Assembly: GCF_006335005.1 (NCBI RefSeq)
Contig: NZ_VDMP01000026.1
Span: 279,593 to 314,439, forward strand
Direction of reading: 5' to 3'
Source: Nocardioides albidus
GTDB lineage: Bacteria > Actinomycetota > Actinomycetes > Propionibacteriales > Nocardioidaceae
DNA: 34,847 nt
The notes beneath the pieces were generated by a model. That model did no database searches, was not told the origin of the DNA, and saw nothing but the letters and a program-made list of their open reading frames with translations. This document shows, one piece after another, positions 24,394 to 32,215 of this stretch. A program made the translations under genes and the position numbers. Each line of letters begins with the position of its first letter. The stretch's first letter is position 1.

Positions 24394-25590
24394 ATGACCC
24401 GGCTTTGCCAGACCGAGGGCCTCACCGAGGACCAGACCGAGATCCTGAAGGCCGTGCGCGTCTTCGTCGACGAGCAGATCATCCCGGTGGCCCAGGAGCT
24501 CGAGCACTCCGACACCTACCCGCAGGAGATCGTCGACGGTCTCAAGGAGCTGGGTGTCTTCGGCCTGACCATCCCTGAGGAGTTCGGCGGGCTGGGCGAG
24601 TCCCTGCTGACCTACGCCCTCGTGGTCGAGGAGATCGCGCGAGGCTGGATGAGCGTCTCGGGCGTCATCAACACCCACTTCATCGTCGCCTACCTGCTCA
24701 TGCAGCACGGCACCGAGGAGCAGAAGCAGAAGTACCTCCCGCGGATGGCGACCGGCGAGGTCCGCGGCGCGTTCTCGATGTCCGAGCCGGGCCTGGGCTC
24801 GGACGTGTCGGCCGTGTCGACGAAGGCCACCAAGCAGGCGGACGGCTCGTATTCGATCACCGGCCAGAAGATGTGGCTGACCAACGGCGCGTCCTCGACG
24901 CTGGTCGCGCTCCTGGTCAAGACCGACGAGGGCGCCGAGAGCGTCTACAAGAACATGACCACCTTCCTCGTCGAGAAGGAGGCCGGCTTCGGGGAGACCG
25001 CGCAGGGCGTCACCGTGCCCGGCAAGATCGACAAGATGGGCTACAAGGGCGTCGAGACGACCGAGCTCATCCTCGAGGGCCACCAGATCGCGGCCGAGGC
25101 GATCCTGGGCGGCGAGCCCGGCAAGGGCTTCTTCCAGATGATGGACGGCGTCGAGGTCGGCCGCGTCAACGTCGCCGCCCGCGCCTGCGGCCTGGCCTGG
25201 CGCGGCTTCGAGCTCGGCGTCGCCTACGCCCAGCAGCGCAAGACCTTCGGCAAGGTCATCGCCGACCACCAGGCGGTGCTGTTCCGGATCGCGGAGATGG
25301 CGACCAAGGTCGAGGTCGCCCACAACATGATGGTGCGCGCCGCGCGGCTCAAGGACACCGGCAAGCGGATGGACGTCGAGGCCGGCATGGCCAAGATGGT
25401 CGCGTCCGAGTACGCCAACGAGGTCGTCGAGGACTCCTTCCGGATCCACGGCGGCTACGGCTACTCCAAGGAGTACGAGATCGAGCGCCTCATGCGCGAG
25501 GTCAAGTTCATGCTCATCGGCGAGGGCACCTCCGACATCCAGAAGATGATCATCGGCCGCCAGGTCCTCAAGGAGTACAAGCTCAAGTGA
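24394..25590 (+). CDS. Acyl-CoA dehydrogenase, probably of the ethylmalonyl-CoA pathway
   Basis: A 398-residue FAD flavoenzyme of the acyl-CoA dehydrogenase family. It shows the N-terminal helical domain, the FAD/substrate signature AFSMSEPGLGSDVSA with TGQKMWLTNG, the central barrel, and the C-terminal QQRKTFGKVIADHQ, RIHGGYGYSKEYEIERLMRE and LIGEGTSDIQKMIIGR, including the Glu usual as catalytic base. It closely resembles the dehydrogenase encoded in the Streptomyces ethylmalonyl-CoA operon, where the step is methylsuccinyl-CoA to mesaconyl-CoA; that comparison is from memory. The downstream MaoC gene would act next. A branched-chain acyl-CoA dehydrogenase is the alternative. GAAGGGGAG precedes the ATG. 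Confidence 0.85.
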   Translation: MTRLCQTEGLTEDQTEILKAVRVFVDEQIIPVAQELEHSDTYPQEIVDGLKELGVFGLTIPEEFGGLGESLLTYALVVEEIARGWMSVSGVINTHFIVAYLLMQHGTEEQKQKYLPRMATGEVRGAFSMSEPGLGSDVSAVSTKATKQADGSYSITGQKMWLTNGASSTLVALLVKTDEGAESVYKNMTTFLVEKEAGFGETAQGVTVPGKIDKMGYKGVETTELILEGHQIAAEAILGGEPGKGFFQMMDGVEVGRVNVAARACGLAWRGFELGVAYAQQRKTFGKVIADHQAVLFRIAEMATKVEVAHNMMVRAARLKDTGKRMDVEAGMAKMVASEYANEVVEDSFRIHGGYGYSKEYEIERLMREVKFMLIGEGTSDIQKMIIGRQVLKEYKLK

Positions 25591-26645
25591 GCAAGACCAA
25601 CCCGGGCAACTTCTTCGAGGACTTCCAGGTCGGGCAGGTCATCCGGCATGCCACGCCCCGCACGGTGACCGAGGGGGACCGGGCCGTCTACGGCTCGCTC
25701 TACCCGACCCGGTTCGCGGTGCCGTCGTCGGCCGCGTTCGCGGCGTCGGTCGGGCTGACGGGGCCGGACGGATCCGGGCACCCGGTCGAGGACCTCATCG
25801 CCTTCCACATCGCCTTCGGCAAGACCGTCCCGGACGTCTCGCTCAACGCCGTCGCCAACCTCGGCTACGCCGAGTGCCGCTTCCACCGGCCCGTCGTGCC
25901 GGGCGACACCCTCAGCACCACCTCCGAGGTGATCGGGCTCAAGCAGAACTCCAACGGCAGGAGCGGCGTCGTCTACGTCCGCTCGACGGCCACCAACCAG
26001 CGCGGCGAGGTCGCGCTGGACTGGGCCCGCTGGGTGATGGTGCACAAGCGCGACACGAGTGACGCAGGGGCTCCGGCGCCGGAGACCGTCCTGCCCGAGC
26101 TGGCGCCGGCGGTGGCCGCGGCCGACCTGGTGGTGCCCGCGGGACTCGACTTCTCGTCGTACGACTTCGAGGCGGCCGGCGAGCCGCACCGCTTCGACGA
26201 CTACGTCGTGGGCGAGCGGATCGACCACGTCGACGGGGTCACGCTCACCGAGTCGGAGCACCAGCAGGCCACCCGGCTGTGGCAGAACACCGCCAAGGTG
26301 CACTTCAACAAGGAGGCGCGCCCCGACGGCCGCAACCTGGTGTACGGCGGCCACATCATCTCGATGGCCCGCGCGCTGTCGTTCAACGGGCTCGCCAACG
26401 CCCAGCTGATCGCCGCCATCAACGCGGGCGCGCACACGGCGCCGGCGTTCGCGGGCGACACCGTCTACGCCTGGTCGGAGGTGCTCGACAGGGCCGAGGT
26501 CGACGCCCCCGGGGTGGGTGCGCTGCGGCTGCGGCTGGTCGCCACCAAGGGACGCGACGAGTCGATGACCCTGCGCGGCGAGGACGGGAAGTACGCTCCC
26601 GGCGTCCTGCTCGACCTCGACTACTGGGCGCTCGTCCCGCGCTGA
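25587..26645 (+). CDS. Double-hotdog MaoC dehydratase, probable mesaconyl-CoA hydratase
   Basis: A 352-residue protein with two MaoC-type hotdog domains (about 8-155 and 195-350). The opening KTNPGNFFEDFQVGQVIRHA with TPRTVTEGDRAVYGSLYPTR is characteristic of mesaconyl-CoA hydratases of the ethylmalonyl-CoA pathway, as recalled from the family. The second domain contains VHFNKEARPDGRNLVYGGHI, the hydratase-like segment, and PAFAGDTVYAWSEVL. The GTG at 25587 overlaps the dehydrogenase stop (GTGA), so the two enzymes are made together, matching consecutive steps. Crotonyl-CoA carboxylase/reductase, ethylmalonyl-CoA mutase and the beta-methylmalyl-CoA lyase are absent from the window. Confidence 0.82.
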   Translation: MSKTNPGNFFEDFQVGQVIRHATPRTVTEGDRAVYGSLYPTRFAVPSSAAFAASVGLTGPDGSGHPVEDLIAFHIAFGKTVPDVSLNAVANLGYAECRFHRPVVPGDTLSTTSEVIGLKQNSNGRSGVVYVRSTATNQRGEVALDWARWVMVHKRDTSDAGAPAPETVLPELAPAVAAADLVVPAGLDFSSYDFEAAGEPHRFDDYVVGERIDHVDGVTLTESEHQQATRLWQNTAKVHFNKEARPDGRNLVYGGHIISMARALSFNGLANAQLIAAINAGAHTAPAFAGDTVYAWSEVLDRAEVDAPGVGALRLRLVATKGRDESMTLRGEDGKYAPGVLLDLDYWALVPR

Positions 26646-26672
26646 GGCAACCCGCCCCCTCACCTGACTCCG

Positions 26673-27206
26673 CTACGGAACCTGCACGTCCTTGATGGTG
26701 TAGGTCACCTCGTCGTCGACCGCGTTGGCGATCCGGTCGAGCATGACCGAGGTCGGGTGGTCCTGGCCGTCGGGCCACTTGACCTTGGCCTTGGCGATCC
26801 CGGGGGCGTTGGCCTGCTCGATGATGTCGTCGATGCTCAGCCACGCGAAGTCCGGCGCCGCGGTGCCGGCCGCGGGCCCGTCGAGCGAGGTCGCCTGGGT
26901 GACCTCGCCGTCGCGGACGACGACCTCCACGGTTCCGACCTGAGGGCAGTAGCAGAGGACCTCGAGGTGGTAGCTGTAGTCCTCGGCGGCGAAGGAGGGG
27001 TACGACGCGCCGCCGGAGCCGGGTGACCCGGTCGCCGTCCCCGTCGCTCCGGTCGTCCCTGTCGTGGTGGACGTGGCGCTCGGCGACGCCTCCGTGGTCC
27101 GGTCGGCTGCGCGCTCGGACTCCTTGGTGCACCCGGACGTGGCGAGCAGCAGCGGCACGGTGACGGCGGCGGTCAGGACGGCGGCAGGCAGGCGCATGGT
27201 GCTCAT
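26673..27206 (-). CDS. DUF6174-like lipoprotein
   Basis: A 177-residue exported lipoprotein. The signal is followed by a lipobox-like TSGC (Cys26) and a long Ser/Thr/Gly linker (about 35-68). The folded part has YSYHLEVLCYCPQVGTVEVV, a pattern I associate with DUF6174, plus a CxC pair, then VRDGEVTQATSLDG and SVMLDRIANAVDDEVTYTI. The function of the family is unknown. The ATG at 27206 overlaps the MFS stop (ATGA), so the two are coupled. It converges with the MaoC gene across only 27 bases without a clear hairpin. Confidence 0.76.
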   Translation of the reverse strand: MSTMRLPAAVLTAAVTVPLLLATSGCTKESERAADRTTEASPSATSTTTGTTGATGTATGSPGSGGASYPSFAAEDYSYHLEVLCYCPQVGTVEVVVRDGEVTQATSLDGPAAGTAAPDFAWLSIDDIIEQANAPGIAKAKVKWPDGQDHPTSVMLDRIANAVDDEVTYTIKDVQVP

Positions 27207-28414
27207 GATGCCTGGGACGTCCGCGGACGTCCTCCGGTTCCCGTGCCGTCCTGGCCATCCTCGCCGGCCGGGTGTCCGCCGCGGGCGAACCAGCGGGCCA
27301 GGGGCAGCAGGCTCAGCACCAGCACCATCGGCACGACGAACCCGAAGCGCAGCTCGTCCTGCCCGACCACCCCGGTCAGCACCGCGCCGAGCAGGCCGCC
27401 GACGTAGTTGAACTGGTTGAACCGCGCGATCACCGCATCCACCCGCTCGACCGAGCCGCCCGCGATCCGCGCGGCCGCGGAGAAGCTCAGCGGCGCGACC
27501 ACGGAGATCCCCGCGCCGGTCAGCGTGAACCCGAGGACGGCGATCGGCCAGGTGGGTGCGGCAGTGACCACGACCAGTCCGCCGCAGGCGATCACGGCCC
27601 CGACGCGCAGCACCGGCGTGACGCCGTACCGCTCGACGAGCGAATCGCCCGCCACGCGCACGACCAGGCTCGCGAGGAGGTAGGGGAGGGTCGCCAACGC
27701 GACCCAGCTCGAGGGTGCGTCGACCACCTCGTCGAGGTAGACCGCGCCCCAGGTCTGCGCGGCGGTGTCGACCATGTAGAAGACCACCATGCCGAGGCCG
27801 ACCATGAGGATGGGCCGCCACGGGATCGCGAGCTCGGCCGTCGTCGCGGCGCCTCCGGGAGTGCCGCCGTCACGGGGCAGGAAGGCGGCGCCCGCGACGA
27901 TCAGCGGGAGCAGCGCGACGAGCGCCGTCCACGCCAGGTCGACGTCGGCACTCGCCAGGGTGAGCGCGGCGCCGAGCAGCCCGCCGAAGGTCCACGCGCC
28001 GTGGAAGCTCGGCAGGATGGTGCGGCCGTAGCGCCGCTCGAGGGCGACGGCCTGCATGTTGGTCGTCGCGTCGACCATGCCCAGCCCGACGCCGTACACC
28101 CCGACCCCGAGGAGGTACGCCGCCCACGCGGGCGCCGCGAGCATCAGCGCGGCGCCGGCGCCGACCAGCACCAGCCCGGCACGCAGCACCCGCGCGCTCG
28201 CCGCCCGCACCGCCAGCCTCTCCGCGAGCACCGAGCCGGCGCCGGCGAGCAGCACGATCGCGAGCAGCACGCCCGAGATCCCCAGCTCGGAGAGGTCCCA
28301 GCGGTCCTTGATGTCGGGCAGGCGCGTGGTGAGCCCGATGAAGACGAAGCCCTGGGTGGCGAACCCGGCTGCGATCGCGAGTCGGAAGCGCTGGAGGCCG
28401 TCGGTGAGGGGCAT
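27203..28414 (-). CDS. MFS transporter
   Basis: A 403-residue membrane transporter of the major facilitator superfamily with about 12 hydrophobic segments. N-terminal motifs include FVFIGLTTRLPDIKDRW and the GVGLGMVDATTNMQAVALERRYG loop, which resembles the fucose/drug-type MFS subgroup. The C-terminus is hydrophilic (GEDGQDGTGTGG). The substrate is unknown. The ATG at 28414 lies seven bases after CAGGAT and no ribosome binding site is seen, so a leaderless start is likely. It diverges from the histidine phosphatase gene; the intervening 57 bases carry matching CAGGAT hexamers for both directions. Confidence 0.85.
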   Translation of the reverse strand: MPLTDGLQRFRLAIAAGFATQGFVFIGLTTRLPDIKDRWDLSELGISGVLLAIVLLAGAGSVLAERLAVRAASARVLRAGLVLVGAGAALMLAAPAWAAYLLGVGVYGVGLGMVDATTNMQAVALERRYGRTILPSFHGAWTFGGLLGAALTLASADVDLAWTALVALLPLIVAGAAFLPRDGGTPGGAATTAELAIPWRPILMVGLGMVVFYMVDTAAQTWGAVYLDEVVDAPSSWVALATLPYLLASLVVRVAGDSLVERYGVTPVLRVGAVIACGGLVVVTAAPTWPIAVLGFTLTGAGISVVAPLSFSAAARIAGGSVERVDAVIARFNQFNYVGGLLGAVLTGVVGQDELRFGFVVPMVLVLSLLPLARWFARGGHPAGEDGQDGTGTGGRPRTSQAS

Positions 28415-28421
28415 GTCGCGG

Positions 28422-28465
28422 ATCCTGCCACCGTCGGCCGGTGTCCGGCTGGCGACTGGCAGGAT
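28422..28465. promoter_or_regulatory. Divergent CAGGAT start elements, MFS / histidine phosphatase
   Basis: On the minus strand CAGGAT (28427-28422) ends seven bases before the MFS ATG. On the plus strand CAGGAT (28460-28465) ends six bases before the phosphatase ATG. Both are part of TGGCAGGAT. Neither gene has a Shine-Dalgarno sequence, so both are candidates for leaderless starts. Confidence 0.4.
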
Positions 28466-28471
28466 GACGCC

Positions 28472-29032
28472 ATGGCCGATTCCGCCTTCCTCGCCCGGCA
28501 CGGTCCGACCGAGTGGAGCGTGTCGGGCCAGCACACCTCACGCACCGACCTTCCGCTGCTCCCCGAGGGCGAGGTGCTCGCCCGCGGGCTCGCCGCGCGC
28601 CTCGACGGCACGACGTTCGCCGAGGTGCTGACGAGTCCGCTCCGCCGCGCGCGTCGTACCGCGGAGCTGGCGGGCTTCCCCGACGCCGAGGTCTGCGACG
28701 ACCTGACCGAATGGGGCTACGGCGACTACGAAGGGCGTACGACGGCGCAGATCCGCGAGGACGTGCCGGGGTGGACCCTGTGGACGCACGGCTGCCCGGG
28801 CGGCGAGAGCGCCGAGGAGGTGACGGCCCGGTGCGACCGCGTCGTCGGTCGTGTCCGCGCCGCCTCGGGCCCGGTCCTGGTGTTCGCCCACGGGCACGTG
28901 CTGCGTGCCCTCGCCGCGCGCTGGCTCGGGCTGCCGGTGACCGACGGTCGGCTGTTCCGGCTCGACACGGCCACCCTGTCCGAGCTCGGCCACGAGCGGG
29001 AGACGCCGGTGCTCCTGCGCTGGAACTCCTGA
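28472..29032 (+). CDS. Histidine phosphatase family protein
   Basis: A 186-residue cytoplasmic phosphatase of the phosphoglycerate-mutase-like family. The phosphohistidine motif is FLARHGPTEW (R9, H10, G11), later Arg residues are in LTSPLRRARRTAEL, the acid is in DLTEWGYGDYEGRT, and the second catalytic His is in VFAHGHVLRALAARWL. Length and motif spacing are typical. The physiological substrate is unknown; small family members act on sugar phosphates, nucleotides or cofactor phosphates. It is followed after 61 bases by the DUF6758 gene, which appears to have its own promoter. Confidence 0.88.
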   Translation: MADSAFLARHGPTEWSVSGQHTSRTDLPLLPEGEVLARGLAARLDGTTFAEVLTSPLRRARRTAELAGFPDAEVCDDLTEWGYGDYEGRTTAQIREDVPGWTLWTHGCPGGESAEEVTARCDRVVGRVRAASGPVLVFAHGHVLRALAARWLGLPVTDGRLFRLDTATLSELGHERETPVLLRWNS

Positions 29033-29057
29033 ACCACGGGTGCGATGACCACCAGGC

Positions 29058-29086
29058 TTGACGAACCGGACCTGGGGCAGCACGGT
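29058..29086 (+). promoter_or_regulatory. Promoter of the DUF6758 gene (TTGACG-17-CACGGT)
   Basis: TTGACG (29058-29063) is a five-of-six -35 match. It is spaced 17 bases from CACGGT (29081-29086), which keeps the A and final T that matter most in a -10. The -10 ends seven bases before the ATG at 29094, and no Shine-Dalgarno sequence is present. This is the clearest full promoter with an apparently leaderless start in the window. Confidence 0.55.
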
Positions 29087-29093
29087 TTCGATC

Positions 29094-29798
29094 ATGCCGA
29101 CCGATGAGACCGGTCCGCTCCGCGGCGGGCCAGACGGGGTGCGCGTGGAGTGCCCGCGCTGTCCGACGCCGGTGGCCGAGGTGGGCGACGGGCGCTGGTC
29201 GTGCCCCGACCACGGGATCGTCGCACCGCTGTGGCGGCCGCTGACGTCGTCGTACGACGAGTTCGCCTCGCACCTGCGACGGGTCGGCCGGTTCCCCACC
29301 TATCTGCCCTGGCCGCTGGGCCCCGGCTGGTCGATCAGCGACTTCGCGGCCGTCGTGTCGGGCGGTCCGGACGGTCGGGGGGCCCGGGCGACCATGGCCT
29401 GCGTCGCCGGCACCAGTCAGCTCGACGGCCCGGTGGACGTGATGGTGATCAGCGAGGAGCCCGGCACCGGCTTCGGTGCGCGGGTCGCGGGACTCGCGAC
29501 GCCCCAGGAGACCGAGATCCTGGATCCCGGCCACGAGGTGGGCGAGGGCCCGCCGCCTGTGCGGGTCCGCGTCGACCAGTACCCCGTCGGGCTGTGGCCC
29601 GTCTCCGTCAGCACCTCGCCGGGGGAGTGGGACCGCTCCGTCCTCGCCGGGGAGGCCGGGGGGCGGTGGCTGTGGCTCGTGCTGCGGCCGGCCTCCGCGA
29701 TCCTGCTGCTGCGCGACGACTGGATCCTCCGCGACATCTCCGCCACCGGGCCGCAGTTGGTCGCCCTCCCGTTCGGGGGCGCCGCGCCCTCCTGGTGA
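29094..29798 (+). CDS. DUF6758 zinc-ribbon protein
   Basis: A 234-residue cytoplasmic protein of the actinobacterial DUF6758 group. The N-terminus has a zinc-ribbon-like CPRC-x14-CPDHG (about 20-43). The rest is a mixed alpha/beta domain with LPWPLGPGWSISDFAAV, VMVISEEPGTGFGARVAG and WLWLVLRPASAILLLRDDWI. Its function is unknown. It is followed in order by a PHP phosphoesterase and a MarC gene, a trio often seen together in actinobacteria. The ATG at 29094 is chosen on the promoter distance; the upstream TTG at 29058 falls in the -35. Confidence 0.78.
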   Translation: MPTDETGPLRGGPDGVRVECPRCPTPVAEVGDGRWSCPDHGIVAPLWRPLTSSYDEFASHLRRVGRFPTYLPWPLGPGWSISDFAAVVSGGPDGRGARATMACVAGTSQLDGPVDVMVISEEPGTGFGARVAGLATPQETEILDPGHEVGEGPPPVRVRVDQYPVGLWPVSVSTSPGEWDRSVLAGEAGGRWLWLVLRPASAILLLRDDWILRDISATGPQLVALPFGGAAPSW

Positions 29799-29825
29799 GT
29801 GAGTCACGCCGAGCGGGTCGGCCAC

Positions 29826-29831
29826 TACGCT
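29826..29831 (+). promoter_or_regulatory. -10 element TACGCT implying leaderless PHP mRNA
   Basis: TACGCT ends exactly six bases before the GTG at 29838. No ribosome binding site is visible. A weak -35 candidate, GTCACG (29803-29808), is 17 bases upstream. Confidence 0.45.
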
Positions 29832-29837
29832 CGGCGG

Positions 29838-30710
29838 GTGACGATCGACCTGCACACCCACTCCAGCGTCAGTGACGGCACCACGTCGCCCGCCGACCTG
29901 GTGCGAGCCGCGGCCGCCGCCGGGCTCGAGGTCATCGGCCTCACCGACCACGACACCACCGCGGGCTGGGACGAGGCCGCCACCGCGGCGCAGGAGGCCG
30001 GGATCGGGCTGGTCCGGGGCATCGAGGTCAGCACCCGCCACCGGGGGCGCGGCGTGCACCTGCTGGCGTACCTCACCGATCCCGGCGACCAGCCGCTCCA
30101 GGCCGAGCTGGGCAGGATCGTCGCGGGCCGTGAGGAGCGGGTGCCCTCGATGCTGGCCAGGCTGCGCGAGCTCGGCATCCCCGCCACCGAGGAGGCCCTC
30201 GCCGAGGTCAGCCCCGACAACCGGGTGACCGGGCGACCGCACATCGCCGACCTGCTCGTGCGACTCGGCGCCGTGAAGGACCGCGACGAGGCGTTCGCGC
30301 GCTATCTCGCCGACGACGGTCCGGCGTTCGTCGACCGGTACGCCGCCGACCTGGTCGCGATGATCGAGCTGGTCACCGCCGCGCGCGGGGTGGCGGTGAT
30401 CGCGCACCCGTGGGGCCGCGGCTCCGCGAGCGTGCTCGACGAGGCTGCCCTCGCCGAGCTCGCGGGCGCGGGCCTCGCCGGCGTCGAGGTCGACCACCTC
30501 GACCACGATGCGACCACGCGCGCCGAGCTGCGCGCGATCGCCGCGCGGCTCGACCTGATCGTCACCGGGGCCAGTGACCACCACGGCGCCGGCAAGGTGG
30601 GCCACGCCCTCGGCTGCGAGACCACGGCGCCCGACCAGCTCGAGCTCATCCTCGGACGGGCCGCAGCCCTCGGCTCGCCCACGAGCCTGGCGGGGAAGGA
30701 GCTCCGATGA
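29838..30710 (+). CDS. PHP-domain phosphoesterase (RNase AM / nucleoside bisphosphatase type)
   Basis: A 290-residue cytoplasmic metal-dependent phosphoesterase. PHP motifs are DLHTHSSVSDGTTSP (motif I, about 4-18), GLTDHDTTAGWDEA (motif II), a Glu in RGIEVSTRH, VAVIAHPWGRG (motif III) and TGASDHHGAGKVG (motif IV, near the end). This layout matches the YciV/RNase AM and 3',5'-nucleotide bisphosphate phosphatase group, active on pAp-like nucleotides or short RNA ends; which applies here cannot be told. It begins with GTG directly after a -10-like hexamer and ends in an ATGA overlap with the marC-like gene. Confidence 0.88.
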   Translation: MTIDLHTHSSVSDGTTSPADLVRAAAAAGLEVIGLTDHDTTAGWDEAATAAQEAGIGLVRGIEVSTRHRGRGVHLLAYLTDPGDQPLQAELGRIVAGREERVPSMLARLRELGIPATEEALAEVSPDNRVTGRPHIADLLVRLGAVKDRDEAFARYLADDGPAFVDRYAADLVAMIELVTAARGVAVIAHPWGRGSASVLDEAALAELAGAGLAGVEVDHLDHDATTRAELRAIAARLDLIVTGASDHHGAGKVGHALGCETTAPDQLELILGRAAALGSPTSLAGKELR

Positions 30711-31315
30711 TCGACGCCGTCCTCCTCGTCGAGGTCTTCGTGACCCTCTTCGTCATCATGGATCCGGTCGGCACGGTCCCGATCTTCCTGTCCCTGACGG
30801 CGGGCCGCAGCCCGGCCACCGCGCGCCGCGCCGCCTGGCAGGCCGTCTCGGTGTCCTTCCTGGTGATCACCCTGTTCGCCCTGTTCGGTCAGCAGATCCT
30901 CAACTACCTGCACATCTCGCTGCCCGCGCTCCAGTGCGCCGGAGGTCTGCTGCTGCTCCTGGTGGCGCTCGAGCTGCTGACCGGCAAGCAGCACGAGCTC
31001 ACCGCGTCCGCCGACGCCAACATCGCCCTCGTGCCCCTCGGTACGCCGCTGCTCGCCGGCCCGGGCGCGATCGTCGCCACCATGCTGTTCGTGCAGGACA
31101 TCGGCTCCGTCGGCGACGGCCTCTCCGTGGCGCTGGGCGTGCTCGGCGTCCACCTGGCGCTGTGGGGCGCGATGCGCTACTCGCTGCCCATCCTGCGGTT
31201 GATCCGAGACGGCGGCGTCCTGCTCGTCACCCGGATCGCCGGCCTCCTGCTCTCCGCCATCGCCGTCCAACTCGTCGCCAACGCCGTGCGCGCCTTCATC
31301 GCCGGCGAAGGCTGA
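30707..31315 (+). CDS. MarC family integral membrane protein
   Basis: A 202-residue membrane protein with six hydrophobic helices. The opening EVFVTLFVIMDPVGTVPIFL is the MarC hallmark, followed by internal ALVPLGTPLLAGPGAIVATM and the C-terminal LLVTRIAGLLLSAIAVQLVANAV. Despite the family's old name, its function is not settled. The ATG overlaps the PHP gene stop, and AAGGAG precedes it. The repeat array at 31318 begins two bases after its stop codon. Confidence 0.9.
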   Translation: MIDAVLLVEVFVTLFVIMDPVGTVPIFLSLTAGRSPATARRAAWQAVSVSFLVITLFALFGQQILNYLHISLPALQCAGGLLLLLVALELLTGKQHELTASADANIALVPLGTPLLAGPGAIVATMLFVQDIGSVGDGLSVALGVLGVHLALWGAMRYSLPILRLIRDGGVLLVTRIAGLLLSAIAVQLVANAVRAFIAGEG

Positions 31316-31317
31316 GC

Positions 31318-31449
31318 CGTCGAGTTTCCCCTGACTCACCGTTGACTTGCCACTTTCTCACCGTCGAGTTGACGCTCGGGTACGACGTGGTGGCAACTCA
31401 ACGGTTGGAATGCGGAAACTCAACGGTGAGAAAGTGGAAACTCGACGCT
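31318..31449. repeat. Inverted array of ~22-bp units between convergent genes (copy 2)
   Basis: Forward units start at 31318, 31340 and 31362 (CGTCGAGTTTCC, CGTTGACTTGCC, CGTCGAGTTGAC; the first two end in CTCAC). Reverse units start at 31390, 31412 and 31434 (GTGGCAACTCAACGG, GCGGAAACTCAACGG, GTGGAAACTCGACG). Period, orientation and core match the array at 1689-1843, but the units have diverged (TTTCC for TTGCC, GACTT for GAGTT). It fills the whole gap between the MarC and short-chain dehydrogenase stop codons, ending inside the latter. Confidence 0.93.
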
Positions 31450-32209
31450 ACTTGCGGCCGAGGGACTGTAGGCGCTGCAGAGCGGAGCGGGGGACCATCC
31501 GGGACGTCGCGACGATCGCCTTGTAGCGCTTCGAGGGGATCGACAGGGCCCGGCCGCGGTCGAAGTCGGCCAGGGCGTCGCGCACCAGGCGGTCGGGCTC
31601 GAGCCACAGCATCCGGGGAGCGGAGGAGTCGCGGTCGACGCCGAGGCGCTCGTGGAACTCGGTCCGCACGAAGCCGGGGCACAGCGCCATCACGCTCACC
31701 CCGTGCCCGGCGTACTCCTGGTGTGCCCACGCGCTGAACGAGTTCACCCACGCCTTCGCCGCGCTGTAGGTGCCGCGGGGCAGGAAGGCGGCGACGCTGG
31801 AGACGTTGATCACGCCACCTCGACGGCGCTCGACCATGCCGCCGAGGGCTGCGTGGGTGAGGTGCAGCACCGCTCGCACCAGCACGTCCTGCTGGGCCTG
31901 CTCCACCTCGACCGGGTTGTCGAGGAAGCGCCGCTTGAGCCCGAAGCCGGCATTGTTGACGAGCAGGTCGACCGGCGCGGACCGGTCGGCCAGCCGGGCC
32001 GCGACCCGCGCCAGCCGATCGGGAGCGGTGAGGTCGGCGGGCAGCACCTCCACGTCGACGCCGTACGACGAGCGCAGCTCCTCGGCGACCGAGGACAGTC
32101 GGTCCTCGTCGCGGGCCACCAGGACCAGGTCGTCGCCGCGTGCGGCGAGCTGACGGGCGAACTCCAGACCGATACCGGCGGTGGCGCCGGTCACGAGGGC
32201 GGTAGGCAT
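31448..32209 (-). CDS. Short-chain dehydrogenase/reductase
   Basis: A 253-residue cytoplasmic NAD(P)-dependent oxidoreductase of the classical SDR family. The cofactor motif is TGATAGIGLEFA (about 6-17). Further features are LVNNAGFGLKR, catalytic Ser in INVSSVAAFLP, catalytic Tyr-Lys in TYSAAKAW, and a CPGFVRTEFH segment. The substrate is unknown; members of this length often act on lipids or small ketones. I chose the ATG at 32209, which lies exactly six bases after TAGTCT on this strand. The alternative TTG two codons upstream has no support. It converges with marC over the repeat array and diverges from the ParA gene. Confidence 0.88.
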   Translation of the reverse strand: MPTALVTGATAGIGLEFARQLAARGDDLVLVARDEDRLSSVAEELRSSYGVDVEVLPADLTAPDRLARVAARLADRSAPVDLLVNNAGFGLKRRFLDNPVEVEQAQQDVLVRAVLHLTHAALGGMVERRRGGVINVSSVAAFLPRGTYSAAKAWVNSFSAWAHQEYAGHGVSVMALCPGFVRTEFHERLGVDRDSSAPRMLWLEPDRLVRDALADFDRGRALSIPSKRYKAIVATSRMVPRSALQRLQSLGRK

Positions 32210-32215
32210 GCGCAA

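Noticed and set aside
27272..28471. N-terminal extension of the histidine phosphatase to 27272
   Set aside because: It lies antisense to the MFS transporter and has shadow-like composition. The ATG at 28472 directly precedes the RHG motif.
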